The notes below the pieces were generated by a model. That model was not told the DNA's origin. It did not search any database and saw nothing but the letters and a program-made list of their open reading frames with translations. Positions 15,305 through 24,986 of a DNA stretch of 64,000 nucleotides are shown here, one piece after another. How positions within the stretch are numbered: the first letter of the stretch is position 1; every line of letters begins with the position of its first letter. Origin of the DNA: UBA11612 sp965228575 (lineage in GTDB: Bacteria; Pseudomonadota; Alphaproteobacteria; Rhodospirillales; Rhodospirillaceae); the NCBI GenBank assembly GCA_965228575.1, contig CBDDHW010000061.1:59353-123352 (forward strand), in the 5' to 3' direction. Position numbers and translations under genes: made by a program.

Positions 15305-17616
15305 ATGATGTATCCCTCGCCACCGTTGGTACTGCGGCACGCCAACCCGCCGCGCCTGTGAAATCCGTACAGTTGATTGTGCCCGGTATGGGTAGCGATC
15401 ATTGTGCGGGTATTGTCTCCACGTCCCTCAAACGTTTGGACGGCGTCGTCGAGGTAGGCACCAATATCGCCGCTCATCGTGTCGATGTGCACTTCGATCC
15501 CACGCACCTTGGTGCAGATGCTCTAAGCGCCGCTGTAGAACGAGCAGGTTATGATGTGTCTGCTGTTGAGGACGACGCAGAGACGTCATCGAAACACCAG
15601 GCCTCGGCAGCCGACGCTGAGGAACGGTATCTGACTGAGGCATGGCGGCGTTTATGGATTTCCGCAGTGCCCGCATCGGCCATCATGGTGCTGATGATGG
15701 TGCACATGTTCTGGGTTCCAATACCCGGTTATCTCGCCATTGTTGCAGTGCTCGCTTTTCCCGTCGTCTTTCTGCGCGGTGGTTGGGCGACCCACCGTTC
15801 TGCCTGGCGTTCGCTCACAAACCGCACGGCTAACATGGATGTGCTGATCTCGATGGGCAGCCTGCCGCCTTATTTCATAGGTCTTATTGGTTTTTTCTAC
15901 CCCATGACCTCGTTTATCGAGATGGCCTCCACCATCATGACCTTCCACATGCTCGGGCGGTATCTTGAGACCCGGGCTAAAGGCCGTGCCTCTCAAGCGA
16001 TTCGCAAGCTGCTCACCCTGGGCGCTAAAACCGCTGCCGTCCTGCGCGATGGACAAGAAGTCGAGGTGCCCGTGGCCGAACTCTCCGTGGGTGATGTCAT
16101 GGTGGTGCGCCCCGGTGCCAAGATTCCCACCGACGGCGAAATCGTCGAAGGCAACAGTCACCTTGATGAATCTATCGCTACCGGGGAGTCCGTGCCCATC
16201 GAGAAGGGTCCCGGCGATACCGTCATCGGCGCTACCATCAACAAGGAAGGTATGCTCAAAGTGCGGGCGACGCGCATCGGTGCCGACACATTTCTGTCGC
16301 AAGTGATCCGCCTGGTTGAGCAGGCTCAGGGCTCCAAGGTTCCCATACAGGAGTTTGCCGACCACCTGACCGCGAAGTTTGTGCCCGCTGTACTTCTAAT
16401 TAGTCTCGTAAGCTTGGCTGTTTGGCTTGTCTTTGCCGAGGAGTTGCGGCCGGTGCTTGTTTGGGGCGCCGCGGTCCTGCCTTGGGTCGATCCCGGGCTC
16501 TCGCCGCTGATGATTGGCATCCTTTCAGCTGTCGCGGTGCTCGTGATTGCCTGCCCCTGCGCGCTTGGTCTCGCCACTCCGACGGCGATTATGGTCGGCT
16601 CCGGCCTTGGCGCTGAGCGCGGTGTGCTCATCCGCTCTGGTGAGGCTATTCAGACTTTTAAGGACATCAGCGCCGTCGTTCTCGACAAGACCGGCACGAT
16701 TACCAAGGGGACACCAGCTCTGACTGACGTAACTGTCACAGCTGACTTCACCGAAAATCAGGTGCTTCAGGCAGCGGCCTCTGTAGAGGCAGGTTCAGAG
16801 CATCCTCTCGGTCAGTCCATCGTCGCCGGCGCCCGCCAACGCGGTCTGGATATTCCTGCGGTAGAGAATTTTAAGGCGATTACAGCCCGTGGCGTTGAAG
16901 GCATGGTCGCAGGCGCGCATGTGCGAGTCGGCAGCCGCCGCCTTTTGAACGAGAACGGCATCGAGCTCGGTGGTCTTGACGCTGCTTTGACCGATCTCGA
17001 AACCCAAGGTAAGACCGCGATGTTGATCGCTATTGACGGCCGCGCTGCCGGTATCGTTGCCGTTGCCGACACAATCAAACAAGATTCAAAGGCGGCCATA
17101 GCTGCGCTGCATGCACTCGGTATCCATACAGTGATGATCACCGGCGACAACGAGCGCACGGCTCGTTTCATCGCCGACCAGGTCGGTATCGACGAGGTGC
17201 TCGCGGGCGTGCTGCCCGAGGGTAAAGTGGATGCGATCCGCAGGTTGCAGGAGAAGTTCGGTCAGCGAGTCGCTATGGTGGGTGACGGTATCAACGACGC
17301 GCCGGCCCTTAAGCAGGCAAATGTGGGCATCGCCATTGGTGCGGGCGCTGACGTGGCAATCGAAGCCGCCGATGTGACACTTGTGAGCGGCGAATTGACA
17401 AAAGTGATCGAGGCGATCCGGCTGTCGAAGTCGACCTTTAGAAAAATTGTCGAGAATCTTTTTTGGGCCTGGCTCTACAATCTCGCCGCCATACCCATTG
17501 CCGCTGTGGGTCTGCTACACCCCATGATCGGCGTCGTTGCCATGACCACGAGTTCGCTTTCGGTTATCGGCAACTCGCTTCTTCTCAAGCGGGTGAAACT
17601 CACGGTGGACCGGTGA
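15301..17616 (+). CDS. copA: Cu(I)-exporting P1B-type ATPase
   Basis: The 771-residue pump has an N-terminal heavy-metal domain, eight membrane helices and all catalytic motifs. These are TGE (T294-E296), the CPC metal site in the membrane (C418-C420), DKTGT with phosphorylated D462, SEHPLG, and VGDGINDAP. The C-terminal helices contain YN near LFWAWLYNLAAIP and MTTSS, as in the P1B-1 Cu(I) group. The heavy-metal domain motif is degenerate: G29-M-G-S-D-H-C35 instead of GMxCxxC, so only one of two metal Cys remains. ATG 15301 is chosen because it overlaps the preceding stop with GAGAG upstream; a GTG at 15283 is less likely. It exports cytosolic Cu(I) to the periplasm, where CusCBA can take over. 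Confidence 0.93.
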   Translation: MNDVSLATVGTAARQPAAPVKSVQLIVPGMGSDHCAGIVSTSLKRLDGVVEVGTNIAAHRVDVHFDPTHLGADALSAAVERAGYDVSAVEDDAETSSKHQASAADAEERYLTEAWRRLWISAVPASAIMVLMMVHMFWVPIPGYLAIVAVLAFPVVFLRGGWATHRSAWRSLTNRTANMDVLISMGSLPPYFIGLIGFFYPMTSFIEMASTIMTFHMLGRYLETRAKGRASQAIRKLLTLGAKTAAVLRDGQEVEVPVAELSVGDVMVVRPGAKIPTDGEIVEGNSHLDESIATGESVPIEKGPGDTVIGATINKEGMLKVRATRIGADTFLSQVIRLVEQAQGSKVPIQEFADHLTAKFVPAVLLISLVSLAVWLVFAEELRPVLVWGAAVLPWVDPGLSPLMIGILSAVAVLVIACPCALGLATPTAIMVGSGLGAERGVLIRSGEAIQTFKDISAVVLDKTGTITKGTPALTDVTVTADFTENQVLQAAASVEAGSEHPLGQSIVAGARQRGLDIPAVENFKAITARGVEGMVAGAHVRVGSRRLLNENGIELGGLDAALTDLETQGKTAMLIAIDGRAAGIVAVADTIKQDSKAAIAALHALGIHTVMITGDNERTARFIADQVGIDEVLAGVLPEGKVDAIRRLQEKFGQRVAMVGDGINDAPALKQANVGIAIGAGADVAIEAADVTLVSGELTKVIEAIRLSKSTFRKIVENLFWAWLYNLAAIPIAAVGLLHPMIGVVAMTTSSLSVIGNSLLLKRVKLTVDR

Positions 17617-17752
17617 GGATTGCACTGCGGCTTCGGAATTTACGGTTTTGAGAGTGGGAGTATGAATTCCGTAGCCTTCGTTATTTCGTTTCTCGTTGAT
17701 TACGTACGTAGCATTTAATTCCACGTTAGATCGAAAAAGAAGGAGATAAAAA

Positions 17753-18184
17753 ATGGTTCAATTCTTGGGAGATATTGCATTTGCTCTTTGGGCAGCTTTA
17801 TTCGCCGCCGGATTAATCTTTTGGCACTTCGGTTCGAAGGAGGCGGCAGGGTTAATTAAAGCGGCTGCCGCAATACTGATTGTCGTTGGTACGGCCGGAG
17901 CTCTGTGTACCGGATATTTTTGGTTCAAGTATGAGGGCCAGGGCGCTTTTGAAAACGCGTATCCGATGTCCGCACATATGGGAACCATGAAGGACATGGA
18001 TATGGGCAGCATGATGAGTGGGAAAATGCCAATGGGCGCCATGCATCACGGGGAAATGCAAGGCCATAATATGCAGCAAGGAAATGGGTCAATGGAAGGT
18101 GCAGCAAACGGCGATGACGGATCGACGGAATCTGACGTGGGCGATTGGGAGAAGCACCACAATGAGCACTCAGAAAGTTACTGA
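17753..18184 (+). CDS. Membrane-anchored Met/His-rich protein
   Basis: The 143-residue product has two N-terminal membrane helices (ALWAALFAAGLIFWHF and AAAAILIVVGTAGALCTGYF). A C-terminal tail very rich in Met and His follows (for example HMGTMKDMDMGSMMSGKMPM, then AMHHGEMQGHNM) and ends in acidic and His residues. The tail most likely lies in the periplasm and binds Cu(I)/Ag(I). A very strong ribosome-binding site, AAGGAGAT, precedes ATG 17753. It follows copA by 136 bases in the same direction and likely belongs to the copper stimulon. No named family was recognised. Confidence 0.65.
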   Translation: MVQFLGDIAFALWAALFAAGLIFWHFGSKEAAGLIKAAAAILIVVGTAGALCTGYFWFKYEGQGAFENAYPMSAHMGTMKDMDMGSMMSGKMPMGAMHHGEMQGHNMQQGNGSMEGAANGDDGSTESDVGDWEKHHNEHSESY

Positions 18185-18237
18185 TCAACGTGTTCAGCGA
18201 AGTTAAATAAACTAACCATCTTTGCGAAGTCGCAATT

Positions 18238-19026
18238 ATGAAACGTAAATCCGCAGAAGCGAGCGTTCCGACGCATGAGGAATACAAAAAAGAACTTCGT
18301 GCTTTGCAAGTGGAACTAGTTAAGCTTCAACGCCATATAATTAAACATGACCATAGAATTCTTGTTGTTTTCGAAGGCCGTGATGCGAGCGGTAAGGACG
18401 GCGTTATAAAACGTATCGTTCAACACCTAAGTCCACGAGAGACCCGAGTTGTCGCGTTGGGAAAGCCAAGTGAGCTTGAGCAACAATCTTGGTACTTTCA
18501 ACGCTACACTCAACATCTTCCGTCGGCTCAAGAGTTGGTGCTATTTAATCGTAGTTGGTACAATCGGGCAGGTGTCGAGCATGTCATGGGATTTTGTACG
18601 GCTGCTGAGTACGAGATCTTCCTCGATACCGTAAATGATTTTGAGAAGATTATTGCACGATCAGGTATCCGCATTTTTAAGTACTATTTGGATATCACGA
18701 AGAAAGAACAACGCCGGCGCCTGGCAGATCGCCGCAAAAACCCTTTAAAGAAATGGAAAATTAGCCCGATCGATGAGCAGGCTCTTGGTCGATGGGCTGA
18801 ATACAGCCGTGCACGCGATGCAATGCTGCTTTCTACCAACACTGAATCAGCGCCGTGGATTGTGGTTCGAACAGACAATAAGCGTCTCGCGCGCATCAAT
18901 GTGATTCGTGACTTGCTCAACCGAATAGATTGTCCGGATAAAGAAGAGCATATGGGTCACCCAAGAACGGATATCGTTTTTCCATTTGATCCAAAGATCG
19001 TGAGTGCTCGAAAGCTTGCTCAATGA
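18238..19026 (+). CDS. ppk2: Polyphosphate kinase 2 family protein
   Basis: The 262-residue protein has the PPK2 core: Walker A VFEGRDASGKDG (E46-G55), the LFNRSWYNRAGVE Walker B region, and the lid segment with ADRRKNPLKKWKISPID. Size and motifs match single-domain PPK2 enzymes, which transfer phosphate between polyphosphate and nucleotides, usually making GTP or ATP. Polyphosphate also chelates metals, which may explain its place between copper genes. The stop overlaps the start of the EamA gene by 4 bases. Start 18238 has only a weak GAAG upstream. Direction of catalysis in vivo cannot be read from sequence. Confidence 0.88.
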   Translation: MKRKSAEASVPTHEEYKKELRALQVELVKLQRHIIKHDHRILVVFEGRDASGKDGVIKRIVQHLSPRETRVVALGKPSELEQQSWYFQRYTQHLPSAQELVLFNRSWYNRAGVEHVMGFCTAAEYEIFLDTVNDFEKIIARSGIRIFKYYLDITKKEQRRRLADRRKNPLKKWKISPIDEQALGRWAEYSRARDAMLLSTNTESAPWIVVRTDNKRLARINVIRDLLNRIDCPDKEEHMGHPRTDIVFPFDPKIVSARKLAQ

Positions 19027-19913
19027 CCAAGGGCACTGCTGGTAAGGTCATATTGGTCATGTTTTTTTGGGCAATATGTTATCCGCTTATAACGGTTGGT
19101 ATTACCTATTCGCCGCATCTATCTTTCGCTACCCTTCGCGCAGTACTTGCGGGTATCGCGTTGTTGTTGGTTGCCTTGCTCCTTAAGCGACCCATGCCGC
19201 AAGGCACTTCAATTTGGATTTTGATTGGCACGATCGGCTTGGGCGCCACGACGTTGGGCTTTTTCGGTATGTTTCATGCTGCGGAGTTTGTCTCACCAGG
19301 CATCGCTACTGTTGTTGCCAGTACACAACCTCTTTTGGCCGCACTCCTCGCCTACTCATTCTTGGGAGAGACCCTCGAGGCGCGAGGGAAGATTGGTCTT
19401 CTACTTGGATTTCTTGGGATCGCAATGATTGCTTCGCCGGGGTTCGCTTTGGGGGAAGGCGAGGGTTACCAAATTGGCCTCGTATACGTCGTCCTCGCTG
19501 CTTTGGGCATTACTGTAAGCAATGTATTGATCAAGAGATTAGATGGCCGCGTTGATCCGCTGATGGCTATGGGCTGGCAGATGATAATCGGCAGTGTTCC
19601 CCTGGGCATGTTGGCGCTGTTGACGGAACGACCTTCCGATATTGTTTGGTCTGGCCGGTTTGTCTTCAGTCTCGTTTCGTTGAGCTTTGCTGGCACAGCT
19701 CTTGTTTACTGGCTTTGGACAGTGATCCTCCAGAAAGTTGAGTTGAACCGAGCAAATGCGTTTAGTTTCCTAGTACCCATTTTTGGGCTGTCGATGGGTA
19801 TGATTTTCTTCGGTGAGGTTTTGGGGTGGTTGGAGATATCTGGAATAGTTTTGAGCCTAATTGGAATTTACCTGGTCAAGGAATCGCAAATTAAACAGAT
19901 CCCAGTGCAATGA
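19023..19913 (+). CDS. EamA/DMT superfamily transporter
   Basis: The 296-residue protein has ten hydrophobic helices in two EamA repeats. The first contains PGIATVVASTQPLLAALLAY followed by LGETL, and the second FLVPIFGLSMGMIFFGEVL. These Pro-x-x-x-x-L and GE motifs at the ends of the repeats are diagnostic for drug/metabolite transporters. The substrate cannot be inferred. It starts inside the ppk2 stop (ATGA), so the two are translated together. The next permease gene follows after 31 bases. Confidence 0.85.
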   Translation: MTKGTAGKVILVMFFWAICYPLITVGITYSPHLSFATLRAVLAGIALLLVALLLKRPMPQGTSIWILIGTIGLGATTLGFFGMFHAAEFVSPGIATVVASTQPLLAALLAYSFLGETLEARGKIGLLLGFLGIAMIASPGFALGEGEGYQIGLVYVVLAALGITVSNVLIKRLDGRVDPLMAMGWQMIIGSVPLGMLALLTERPSDIVWSGRFVFSLVSLSFAGTALVYWLWTVILQKVELNRANAFSFLVPIFGLSMGMIFFGEVLGWLEISGIVLSLIGIYLVKESQIKQIPVQ

Positions 19914-19944
19914 ACTTCGAAAATACTCGGGAAAGGAAAGAGCT

Positions 19945-21264
19945 GTGAATGGTGAGTATGAAAAGAATAGCTTAACTCTGATCGGCGCGGTGTCGATGGG
20001 TACCGGAGTTATGATTGGCGCTGGAATATTTGCGCTCACAGGCCAGGTTGCTGAACTCGCCGGAACACTATTTCCACTCTCGTTCTTAGTTGCCGCTGTC
20101 GTGACAGGATTCAGTGCCTATTCATACGTCAAGATGTCGAACGCTTTTCCTTCAGCGGGCGGCATAGGTATGTATCTGAATAAGGCTTATGGTCCAGGCG
20201 TAGTGACGGGTGCGGGCGCCCTTCTTATGGCCTTTTCAATGGTTATAAATGAAAGCCTAGTTGCGCGTACATTTGGAACCTACACCTTGCAGCTTTTCGA
20301 TATTAAGGGTTCGAGCGTTTTGGTCCCGGTGCTCGGTGTTGGCCTCATCATTTTCGCATTTATAGTTAATATTTCGGGTAATCGGTTGCTTGGAGGCTTC
20401 TCCCTAGCGATGGCGGTACTAAAAATTGGGGGCATCACTGCTCTTGCCATTGTTGGCTTGTCGGTGTCCGGATTTTCATTCGGGCCGGAGAGTCAAGGCG
20501 CACAGTCTACGGGAATAGGGGAGTTTGTAGCCTCAGTTGCTCTTTCCATACTCGCCTATAAAGGTTTTACGACAATTACCAACAGCGGATCTGAGCTTGT
20601 TAACCCCAATCGCAATGTTGGCCGAGCGATAGTATTTTCGATACTTATTTGCATTGTTGTTTACATGCTCGTCGCATTTGCTGTGGGTTCTAGCCTATCA
20701 ATCGAAGAAATTGTTAAGGCAAAGGATTTCGCTCTTGCTCAAGCGGCCCGACCTGCCTTTGGAAATTACGGCGTGAGCTTTACGGTCATTCTGGCGATCA
20801 TTGCCACGACCTCAGGACTGATTGCTAGTGTATTTGCAGTCTCTAGGATGCTCGCCATGCTGACCGATATGAAACTTATTCCACATAGTCATTTCGGGAT
20901 GACCGGGCGAATACAAAAACACACGCTTGTTTATACCGTCGTACTCGCGGCGGTATTGACGGTATTTTTTGACCTCAGCCGCATCGCTTCGCTGGGTGCA
21001 ATTTTCTATATCGTGATGGATATCGCAATTCATTGGGGCGTGCTCCGACACTTGCGTGAGGAAGTGGGCGCGAGTTCGATGGTCCTTGTTTTAGCGATTA
21101 TATTTGATGCCGTTGTGCTGGGCGCGTTTATCACGATTAAATTTCAAACTGACATATTGATTGTAGGAATCGCGGCAGTCGGATTGTTTGCTGTTTTTGT
21201 TGGCGAACGGATTTTTCTGCGCACACGCAATGATTCTCAACATGAAGTGATGCATAAACATTGA
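19945..21264 (+). CDS. APC-family amino acid/polyamine permease
   Basis: The product (439 residues from GTG 19945) shows the APC signature GTGVMIGAGIFALTGQVAEL in the first helix and about twelve membrane segments. ILAYKGFTTITNSGSELVNP resembles the conserved sixth-helix region. The frame is open further upstream into the EamA gene, but the GTG preceded by AAAGGAAAGAG places the start after that gene's stop. The last residues are His-containing and hydrophilic. Substrate unknown; it forms a likely transcription unit with ppk2 and the EamA transporter. Confidence 0.8.
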   Translation: MNGEYEKNSLTLIGAVSMGTGVMIGAGIFALTGQVAELAGTLFPLSFLVAAVVTGFSAYSYVKMSNAFPSAGGIGMYLNKAYGPGVVTGAGALLMAFSMVINESLVARTFGTYTLQLFDIKGSSVLVPVLGVGLIIFAFIVNISGNRLLGGFSLAMAVLKIGGITALAIVGLSVSGFSFGPESQGAQSTGIGEFVASVALSILAYKGFTTITNSGSELVNPNRNVGRAIVFSILICIVVYMLVAFAVGSSLSIEEIVKAKDFALAQAARPAFGNYGVSFTVILAIIATTSGLIASVFAVSRMLAMLTDMKLIPHSHFGMTGRIQKHTLVYTVVLAAVLTVFFDLSRIASLGAIFYIVMDIAIHWGVLRHLREEVGASSMVLVLAIIFDAVVLGAFITIKFQTDILIVGIAAVGLFAVFVGERIFLRTRNDSQHEVMHKH

Positions 21265-21362
21265 GTTTATAAGCGCAATGCATCGCGGTTTATGTTTATG
21301 AATTCTGGTGCCAAGGAAACACCAAAATAGATTTGAATCGCAATCTTAGAAGGAATTGAACG

Positions 21363-21740
21363 ATGAATAACAGAATCGGATTATTGCGTACGCTAACACT
21401 ATCAATTGTGTGCGCGATGGGTGTGAGCGGGCTAGCTCTCGCTCATGCCGGTCTTGAATCATCGATACCGGCGGCGGGAGAGATCCTTGAGGACGTGCCG
21501 CACGAAATAGTACTCACTTTTACCGAAGATATTAAGGTTATAGGTGCTTCAATATTAGATGCGAAGGAGCAGAAAGTCGGAGGTCTTGGTCAGCCAAAAG
21601 TTGACGGGAAAATCCTAAGCATCCCTCTGAATGAGTCCCTGAAAGATGGGACTTACCGAGTGGAATATCAGGTCGTCGGAATCGCGGATTCACATCCAAT
21701 AATTGGATCAGTCTCATTTTCTATCCGGTCCAACCAATAA
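21363..21740 (+). CDS. copC: CopC-domain periplasmic copper-binding protein
   Basis: The 125-residue protein has a signal peptide (residues 1-27, ending LALA) and a mature N-terminus starting HAGLESSIPAAG. This places H28 as the free N-terminal His of a Cu(II) brace. D109 and H111 in ADSHPIIGSVSF complete the Cu(II) site known in CopC. The Met-rich Cu(I) loop of plasmid CopC is absent, as in many Cu(II)-only homologues. A strong site, AGAAGGA, precedes ATG 21363. No copD gene follows; the next gene is the convergent czcA. Role: periplasmic copper binding or delivery. Confidence 0.88.
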   Translation: MNNRIGLLRTLTLSIVCAMGVSGLALAHAGLESSIPAAGEILEDVPHEIVLTFTEDIKVIGASILDAKEQKVGGLGQPKVDGKILSIPLNESLKDGTYRVEYQVVGIADSHPIIGSVSFSIRSNQ

Positions 21741-21800
21741 GCAATTGCGTAACTCCTGATTGTTTCTAAAGCGCTATCCTCAAGCGTAGTTTAAGACCGC

Positions 21801-24800
21801 TTAACCTTCGGCTTCATCTCTATTGAAGATGCGGTATAGAGCAGGTAGCACGAGAAGGGTTAAAATCGTCGAGGAAATAATTCCGCCGATCACAACTGTC
21901 GCCAGCGGTCTCTGAACTTCTGCGCCCGCACTTGTGTTGAGAGCCATCGGCAAGAAGCCCAGGCTGGCGACCAATGCAATGGTCAACACAGCCCTTAACC
22001 TTCCTTGCGCGCCCTGAACAATTGCCTCATCCAGTGTTAGACCTTCTGCCCTGAGCAAACGGATGAAGGAAACCATCACCACTCCAGTCAGCACGGCCAC
22101 ACCCGAGAGGGCAATGAACCCCACCCCAGCGGAAATGGACAAGGGAATGTCTCGCAGCCACAATGATAGCACTCCACCCGTCAGGGCCAAGGGAACGCCG
22201 CTGAACACGAGCGCTGCATCTTTCGCGGAGCCAAATGCCATAAACAGAAGCATGAAAACGATGAGCAACGTGGCAGGCACAACAAGTTGTAATCGCGCTG
22301 TTGCAGATTCCAGTTGCTCAAAGGTCCCTCCATATTCAATCCAATAGCCGGGGGGCAAGGGGACCTGATTTTCTATTGTTGCTTGAGCTTCTTCAATAAA
22401 GGACCCCAAATCACGGCCTCTCACATTGGCTGAAACCACAACGCGGCGCTTTGCGTTCTCCCGGCTAATCTGATTAGGTCCGGGTGCAATCTCGAAGTCT
22501 ACCAATTCACCTAGCGGAACATATTGGGGTGAGGGGGCATATGACGCAGGCACGATGCCGCCATGCCCCCAACCCCGGTCTTCATGCTCGAGAGGTTTCA
22601 GGCGGACGGGTATGCGCTTAAGAGCGTTGATATTAGAGCGGATGCGTTCTGGCAGGCGCACGATCAGATCAAAACGACGGTCACCTTCGAAGATTTCTCC
22701 TACAGCGGTTCCCCCCACAGCGGCGGAAATCACCGTTTGCACATCGGCGACATCTAGCCCATATCGGTCCAGCGCTCTTCGATCAGGAATTAAGCTCAGG
22801 ACCGGCAATCCTTGAGAGCGTTCGGCTTGAACATCGGCTGCACCTGGAATTTCGGCGAGCGCGGCCTCAATTCGTTCGCCGGCTTCTACCAGGACATCCA
22901 GATCGTCGCCGAATATTTTGACTCCAACATCGCTACGCACGCCCGAGATTAATTCGTTAAATCTCAATTCAATGGGCTGGCTGAAAACATAGTTGCTGCC
23001 AGGAATTTCAGACAGGGCCTGTTCCATTTCCGCAACGAGATCGCTTTTGGATTTATCTGGGTCCGGCCAATCCTCACGGTCCTTCAGCATGACGTATCCG
23101 TCGGCGATACTAGGCGGCATTGGGTCCGTGGCCACTTCAGCCGTGCCTGTGCGGGCAAACACGGTGTCAACTTCCGGGAAATCTTTAAGCCGCCGTTCGA
23201 GTTGGCTCTGCCACTCAAGAGATTGGGACAAGCTCGTGCCTGGAATCCGCAACGTCTGCACTGCAATATCGCCTTCATCCAGACTGGGAATAAACTCAGT
23301 ACCGAGGCGTGGGACCACCAACAGGCTAAGAACTGTCAGGCCGAGCGCGGCGAAGACCACCGGTATCCGATGTTTCATGGAAAACCGCAGCATGGGTGCA
23401 TAGCCCGAACTGGCCCGATCCATAATTTTGCTTTCACTGTCGGAAACGCGGCCGGTCAGGAACGCCGCCACCGCAGCCGGGACGAACGTCAACAGAAGAA
23501 GCACCGCGCCGACGAGAGCCGCAACCACCGTAAAGGCCATGGGGTGGAACATTTTTCCTTCCACACCGGTGAGTGTGAATATTGGTATGTACACCACCGT
23601 GATGATCACCATGCCATAAAGGCTTGGCCGGATGACTTCGCTGGTAGCGGCGATAGTCACGTCCAAACGTTCACGTTTAGTGAGGGCATGGCCTTCCTCG
23701 CGTTGCGCTTCGGATAGGCGACGGATGCAATTCTCGACGACGATGATCGCTCCATCAACAAGCAGGCCGAAGTCAATCGCACCAAGGCTCATGAGATTGC
23801 CCGATACGCGGCTTGTCACCATGCCCGAGAAGGCCAGGAGCATGGAAAGGGGGATTACCGCCGCTGTGATTAACGCAATCCGGAAATTTCCAAGTAGTAA
23901 GAACAGCACCGCGATGACGAGAACCGCTCCTTCTAGCAAGTTGTTGCGGACCGTTGCGATGGTCCGATCCACAAGTTCCGTGCGGTCGTATAGTGTGTGG
24001 ATCGTTACTCCCTCCGGCAGACTGCGTCGCACGTTCTCTAGTTCGGCGGCGACGCGCTGCGAGACTTCGCGGCTATTTTCACCGATGAGCATCATGGCTG
24101 TGCCAATAACGATTTCCTCACCGTCCTTGGTGGCCGCACCTGTTCGGAGTTCTTCACCGAGGTAAACCGTCGACACGTCCTCGATCCGCAAGGTTACGTC
24201 ATCACGGCGCGAGATGATCACGCGCCGAATGTCTTCCAGGTCTTTGACTTGCCCTGGTGATCGGACTAGGTATTGCTCGCCTCGCTGCTCTATGTAGCCC
24301 GCACCCACGTTGTCGTTATTTCTTTCCAGAGCTTCCATGACATCGCCCATGCCGAGTCTGAAGGCGACAAGCTTCTGCGGTTCAGGTGCAACGTGGAATT
24401 GTTTAACGTACCCGCCGATGCTGTTGACTTCCGTGACACCGCGTAAGGTTCGCAGTTGTGGCTTGACGACCCAATCTTGCAGGGTTCGGAGATCTGTCGA
24501 TGTCCATACAGAACCATCTGGCTTACGTGCGTCGGCATCAGCTTCCAGCGAATAAATATAAATTTCGCCCAGACCAGTTGCGATAAGACCCATGGAAGGT
24601 TCGAGTCCTGGCGGAATCTGCCCGACAGCTTCTTGTAGGCGTTCATTCACCAGTTGGCGGGCGAAATAGATATCTGTGCCGTCGTCGAAAACCACCGTGA
24701 TTTGTGAAAGCCCGTATCGTGACAATGACCGCACGTAATCCAGATTTGGCAATCCGGCGATAGTCGTTTCAATGGGGAAGGTGATGCGCTGTTCCACCTC

Positions 24801-24977
24801 CAAAGGCGAATAACCCGGTGCTTCTGTGTTGATTTGCACCTGGACATTTGTGATATCCGGCACTGCGTCGATAGGCAGCCGGTTGAAGTTGTAAACTCCG
24901 ATGCCGGCGGCTAGAAAAACCAACGCCAGCACAAGCCAGCGCTGATTTATGCAAAAACGGATAAGATTTTCCAACAT
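21801..24977 (-). CDS. czcA: Co/Zn/Cd RND efflux pump, CzcA family
   Basis: The 1058-residue HME-RND antiporter has an N-terminal helix followed by LPIDAVPDITNVQVQI and the fourth-helix motif DFGLLVDGAIIVVEN. That motif is the Czc-type signature and differs from the Cus-type GAMVDAGIVIIDN of the pump at 6517. Two blocks of membrane helices and two large periplasmic porter domains are present; the length is standard. It exports divalent cations such as Zn, Co or Cd from periplasm or cytosol through CzcB and CzcC. GAGG lies seven bases before ATG 24977; the gap to czcB is 9 bases. It ends about 60 bases from convergent copC. Confidence 0.92.
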   Translation of the reverse strand: MLENLIRFCINQRWLVLALVFLAAGIGVYNFNRLPIDAVPDITNVQVQINTEAPGYSPLEVEQRITFPIETTIAGLPNLDYVRSLSRYGLSQITVVFDDGTDIYFARQLVNERLQEAVGQIPPGLEPSMGLIATGLGEIYIYSLEADADARKPDGSVWTSTDLRTLQDWVVKPQLRTLRGVTEVNSIGGYVKQFHVAPEPQKLVAFRLGMGDVMEALERNNDNVGAGYIEQRGEQYLVRSPGQVKDLEDIRRVIISRRDDVTLRIEDVSTVYLGEELRTGAATKDGEEIVIGTAMMLIGENSREVSQRVAAELENVRRSLPEGVTIHTLYDRTELVDRTIATVRNNLLEGAVLVIAVLFLLLGNFRIALITAAVIPLSMLLAFSGMVTSRVSGNLMSLGAIDFGLLVDGAIIVVENCIRRLSEAQREEGHALTKRERLDVTIAATSEVIRPSLYGMVIITVVYIPIFTLTGVEGKMFHPMAFTVVAALVGAVLLLLTFVPAAVAAFLTGRVSDSESKIMDRASSGYAPMLRFSMKHRIPVVFAALGLTVLSLLVVPRLGTEFIPSLDEGDIAVQTLRIPGTSLSQSLEWQSQLERRLKDFPEVDTVFARTGTAEVATDPMPPSIADGYVMLKDREDWPDPDKSKSDLVAEMEQALSEIPGSNYVFSQPIELRFNELISGVRSDVGVKIFGDDLDVLVEAGERIEAALAEIPGAADVQAERSQGLPVLSLIPDRRALDRYGLDVADVQTVISAAVGGTAVGEIFEGDRRFDLIVRLPERIRSNINALKRIPVRLKPLEHEDRGWGHGGIVPASYAPSPQYVPLGELVDFEIAPGPNQISRENAKRRVVVSANVRGRDLGSFIEEAQATIENQVPLPPGYWIEYGGTFEQLESATARLQLVVPATLLIVFMLLFMAFGSAKDAALVFSGVPLALTGGVLSLWLRDIPLSISAGVGFIALSGVAVLTGVVMVSFIRLLRAEGLTLDEAIVQGAQGRLRAVLTIALVASLGFLPMALNTSAGAEVQRPLATVVIGGIISSTILTLLVLPALYRIFNRDEAEG

Positions 24978-24986
24978 GCTGTGACC

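Noticed and set aside
15652..16365. 237-residue antisense frame within copA
   Set aside because: Shadow of the GC-skewed copA codons; the plus-strand product has all P-type ATPase motifs.
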